Under the pieces are notes generated by a model. That model had not been told where the DNA came from. It did not search any database and saw only the letters and a program-made list of their open reading frames with translations. Positions 37,177 to 37,933 of a DNA stretch of 37,933 nt are shown piece after piece. The DNA is from Ilumatobacteraceae bacterium. Its GTDB lineage: Bacteria > Actinomycetota > Acidimicrobiia > Acidimicrobiales > Ilumatobacteraceae. The stretch covers positions 1 through 37,933 of the forward strand of contig JAHEKY010000020.1 in the NCBI GenBank assembly GCA_024644465.1, given 5' to 3'. The first letter of the stretch is position 1; every line of letters starts with the position of its first letter. The position numbers and the translations under genes are program-made.

Positions 37177-37933
37177 CCGGGCGCGACATGCTGCACGATC
37201 GAGTCGCGCTCGTGACGGGCGGCTGTGGCGGCGCCGGGCGGGCGATCTGCGAGCGGTTCGAGGCCGAGGGCGCCCACGTGTACGCGGGCGACCTCTCTGC
37301 GGCGGGCAGCGTCGGCGACGACAGCGGGCACGGCACGTTCGTCCGGCTCGACGTCACGTCCGAACGGGAGGTGCAGGCGGCGATGGCGCAGATCGAGGAC
37401 GAGCACGGCCGGCTCGATGTGCTCGTCAACGCGGCCGGCATCGAGCTCGAACTGACGATCGAGGAGACCAGCCTCGACCAGTGGAACCGGATCATGGCGA
37501 TCAACGTCACCGGCACGTTCCTCACGTCGAAGTACGCGCTGCCGCTGTTGCGCCGGGCCGCCACCGAGGGCGGGAACCCGTCGATCATCAACTTCGGGTC
37601 CTACGACGGCTTCATCGCCGACCCGAACCTCGCGGCCTACTGCGCGACGAAGGGTGCGGTCCACGCGCTGACCAAGGCGATGGCCTGCGACCACGGCCCG
37701 GAGGGGATCCGGGTCAACGCGATCTGCCCCGGCTACATCGACACGCCGATGCTCGTCCAGTTCGTGCCCGACGGCGTCGACCGCGAGGCCGCCCGCGCGG
37801 AGGCGGAGGCGGTGCACCCGCTGCGCACGATCGGCACGCCGACCGACATGGCGAACCTCGTCAACTGGTTGGCGTCCGACGAGGCCCGCTACGCGACCGG
37901 CCAGCTCTGGGTGCTCGACGGCGGCATCTCCGC
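37173..37933 (+). CDS. Short-chain dehydrogenase/reductase, cut by the window edge
   Basis: The first 253 residues of a classical SDR; the final codons lie beyond the window, probably only a few as the family's end motif WVLDGGIS is reached. The cofactor loop is TGGCGGAGRA (15-24), Asp about 38 follows strand 2 (AGDLSAAG, so NAD+), NAAG is present, and the catalytic Tyr and Lys are Y156 and K160 in YCATK. The GTG at 37173 shares GTGA with the Rieske stop; ATG 37188 is an equally good start. Within this operon it could oxidise an alcohol such as an amino alcohol to the aldehyde. Its identity beyond SDR is open. Confidence 0.88.
   Translation, partial: MTGRDMLHDRVALVTGGCGGAGRAICERFEAEGAHVYAGDLSAAGSVGDDSGHGTFVRLDVTSEREVQAAMAQIEDEHGRLDVLVNAAGIELELTIEETSLDQWNRIMAINVTGTFLTSKYALPLLRRAATEGGNPSIINFGSYDGFIADPNLAAYCATKGAVHALTKAMACDHGPEGIRVNAICPGYIDTPMLVQFVPDGVDREAARAEAEAVHPLRTIGTPTDMANLVNWLASDEARYATGQLWVLDGGIS

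Overview
The window is about 38 kb of very GC-rich DNA. It uses many GTG starts, almost every gene has a strongly GC-biased third position, and at least one transcript looks leaderless. The gene content fits a free-living, probably aquatic or marine actinobacterium: AcnX, DddP-like and GcvT-like demethylase families, choline-sulfatase, a SARP-type regulator, and free TPR proteins with the actinobacterial C-terminal domain. I would guess the class Acidimicrobiia (Ilumatobacter-like), but that is inference; there is no rRNA or marker gene here. I see no tRNA, rRNA, CRISPR array, integrase, transposase or phage gene. No stretch over about 300 bases lacks a gene.

Left third (1-16 kb), mostly unlinked single genes: the 3' end of an alpha/beta hydrolase; a TauD-like dioxygenase (-); a TPR protein (-) divergent from a small cupin, with a palindrome between them; a macro-domain deacetylase (-) divergent from a FUSC-type membrane protein; a lipoprotein (-) divergent from a two-RCK potassium channel; an overlapping pair of a GcvT-like methyltransferase and a PYROXD2-like flavoprotein; then, convergent across a repeat-filled gap, an EAL-GAF-GGDEF c-di-GMP protein and an MFS transporter.

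Middle (15.5-27 kb): a ParB-fold small protein, a histidine phosphatase, an EF-hand protein, then the main feature of the window. A TetR gene (-) faces a tightly packed, apparently single transcription unit of ten genes (+): 2OG-Fe(II) oxygenase, beta-hydroxyacid dehydrogenase, class II aldolase/adducin protein, mandelate-racemase-family dehydratase, Asp/Glu-racemase-superfamily protein, sulfotransferase-like protein, SDR, aconitase X large and small subunits, and an M24-fold protein whose metal-site spacing matches the DMSP lyase DddP. Two matching TetR-type dyads lie in the shared promoter. The gene set reads as an undescribed catabolic pathway for a hydroxylated, possibly sulfur- or nitrogen-containing carboxylic acid; I cannot name the substrate.

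Right third (27-38 kb): a three-copy 62-bp tandem repeat; an XRE regulator divergent from a fatty-acid desaturase and a PhnD-like binding protein; a large SARP/AAA regulator with a small upstream ORF; a proline-rich lipoprotein; an intergenic region full of repeats; and a choline-sulfatase (betC) - Rieske oxygenase - SDR operon that starts from a promoter with a BetI/TetR-type operator inside the spacer and runs off the right edge. With the GcvT-like, DddP-like and TauD-like genes, this suggests a genome that uses methylated onium compounds and organosulfur compounds.
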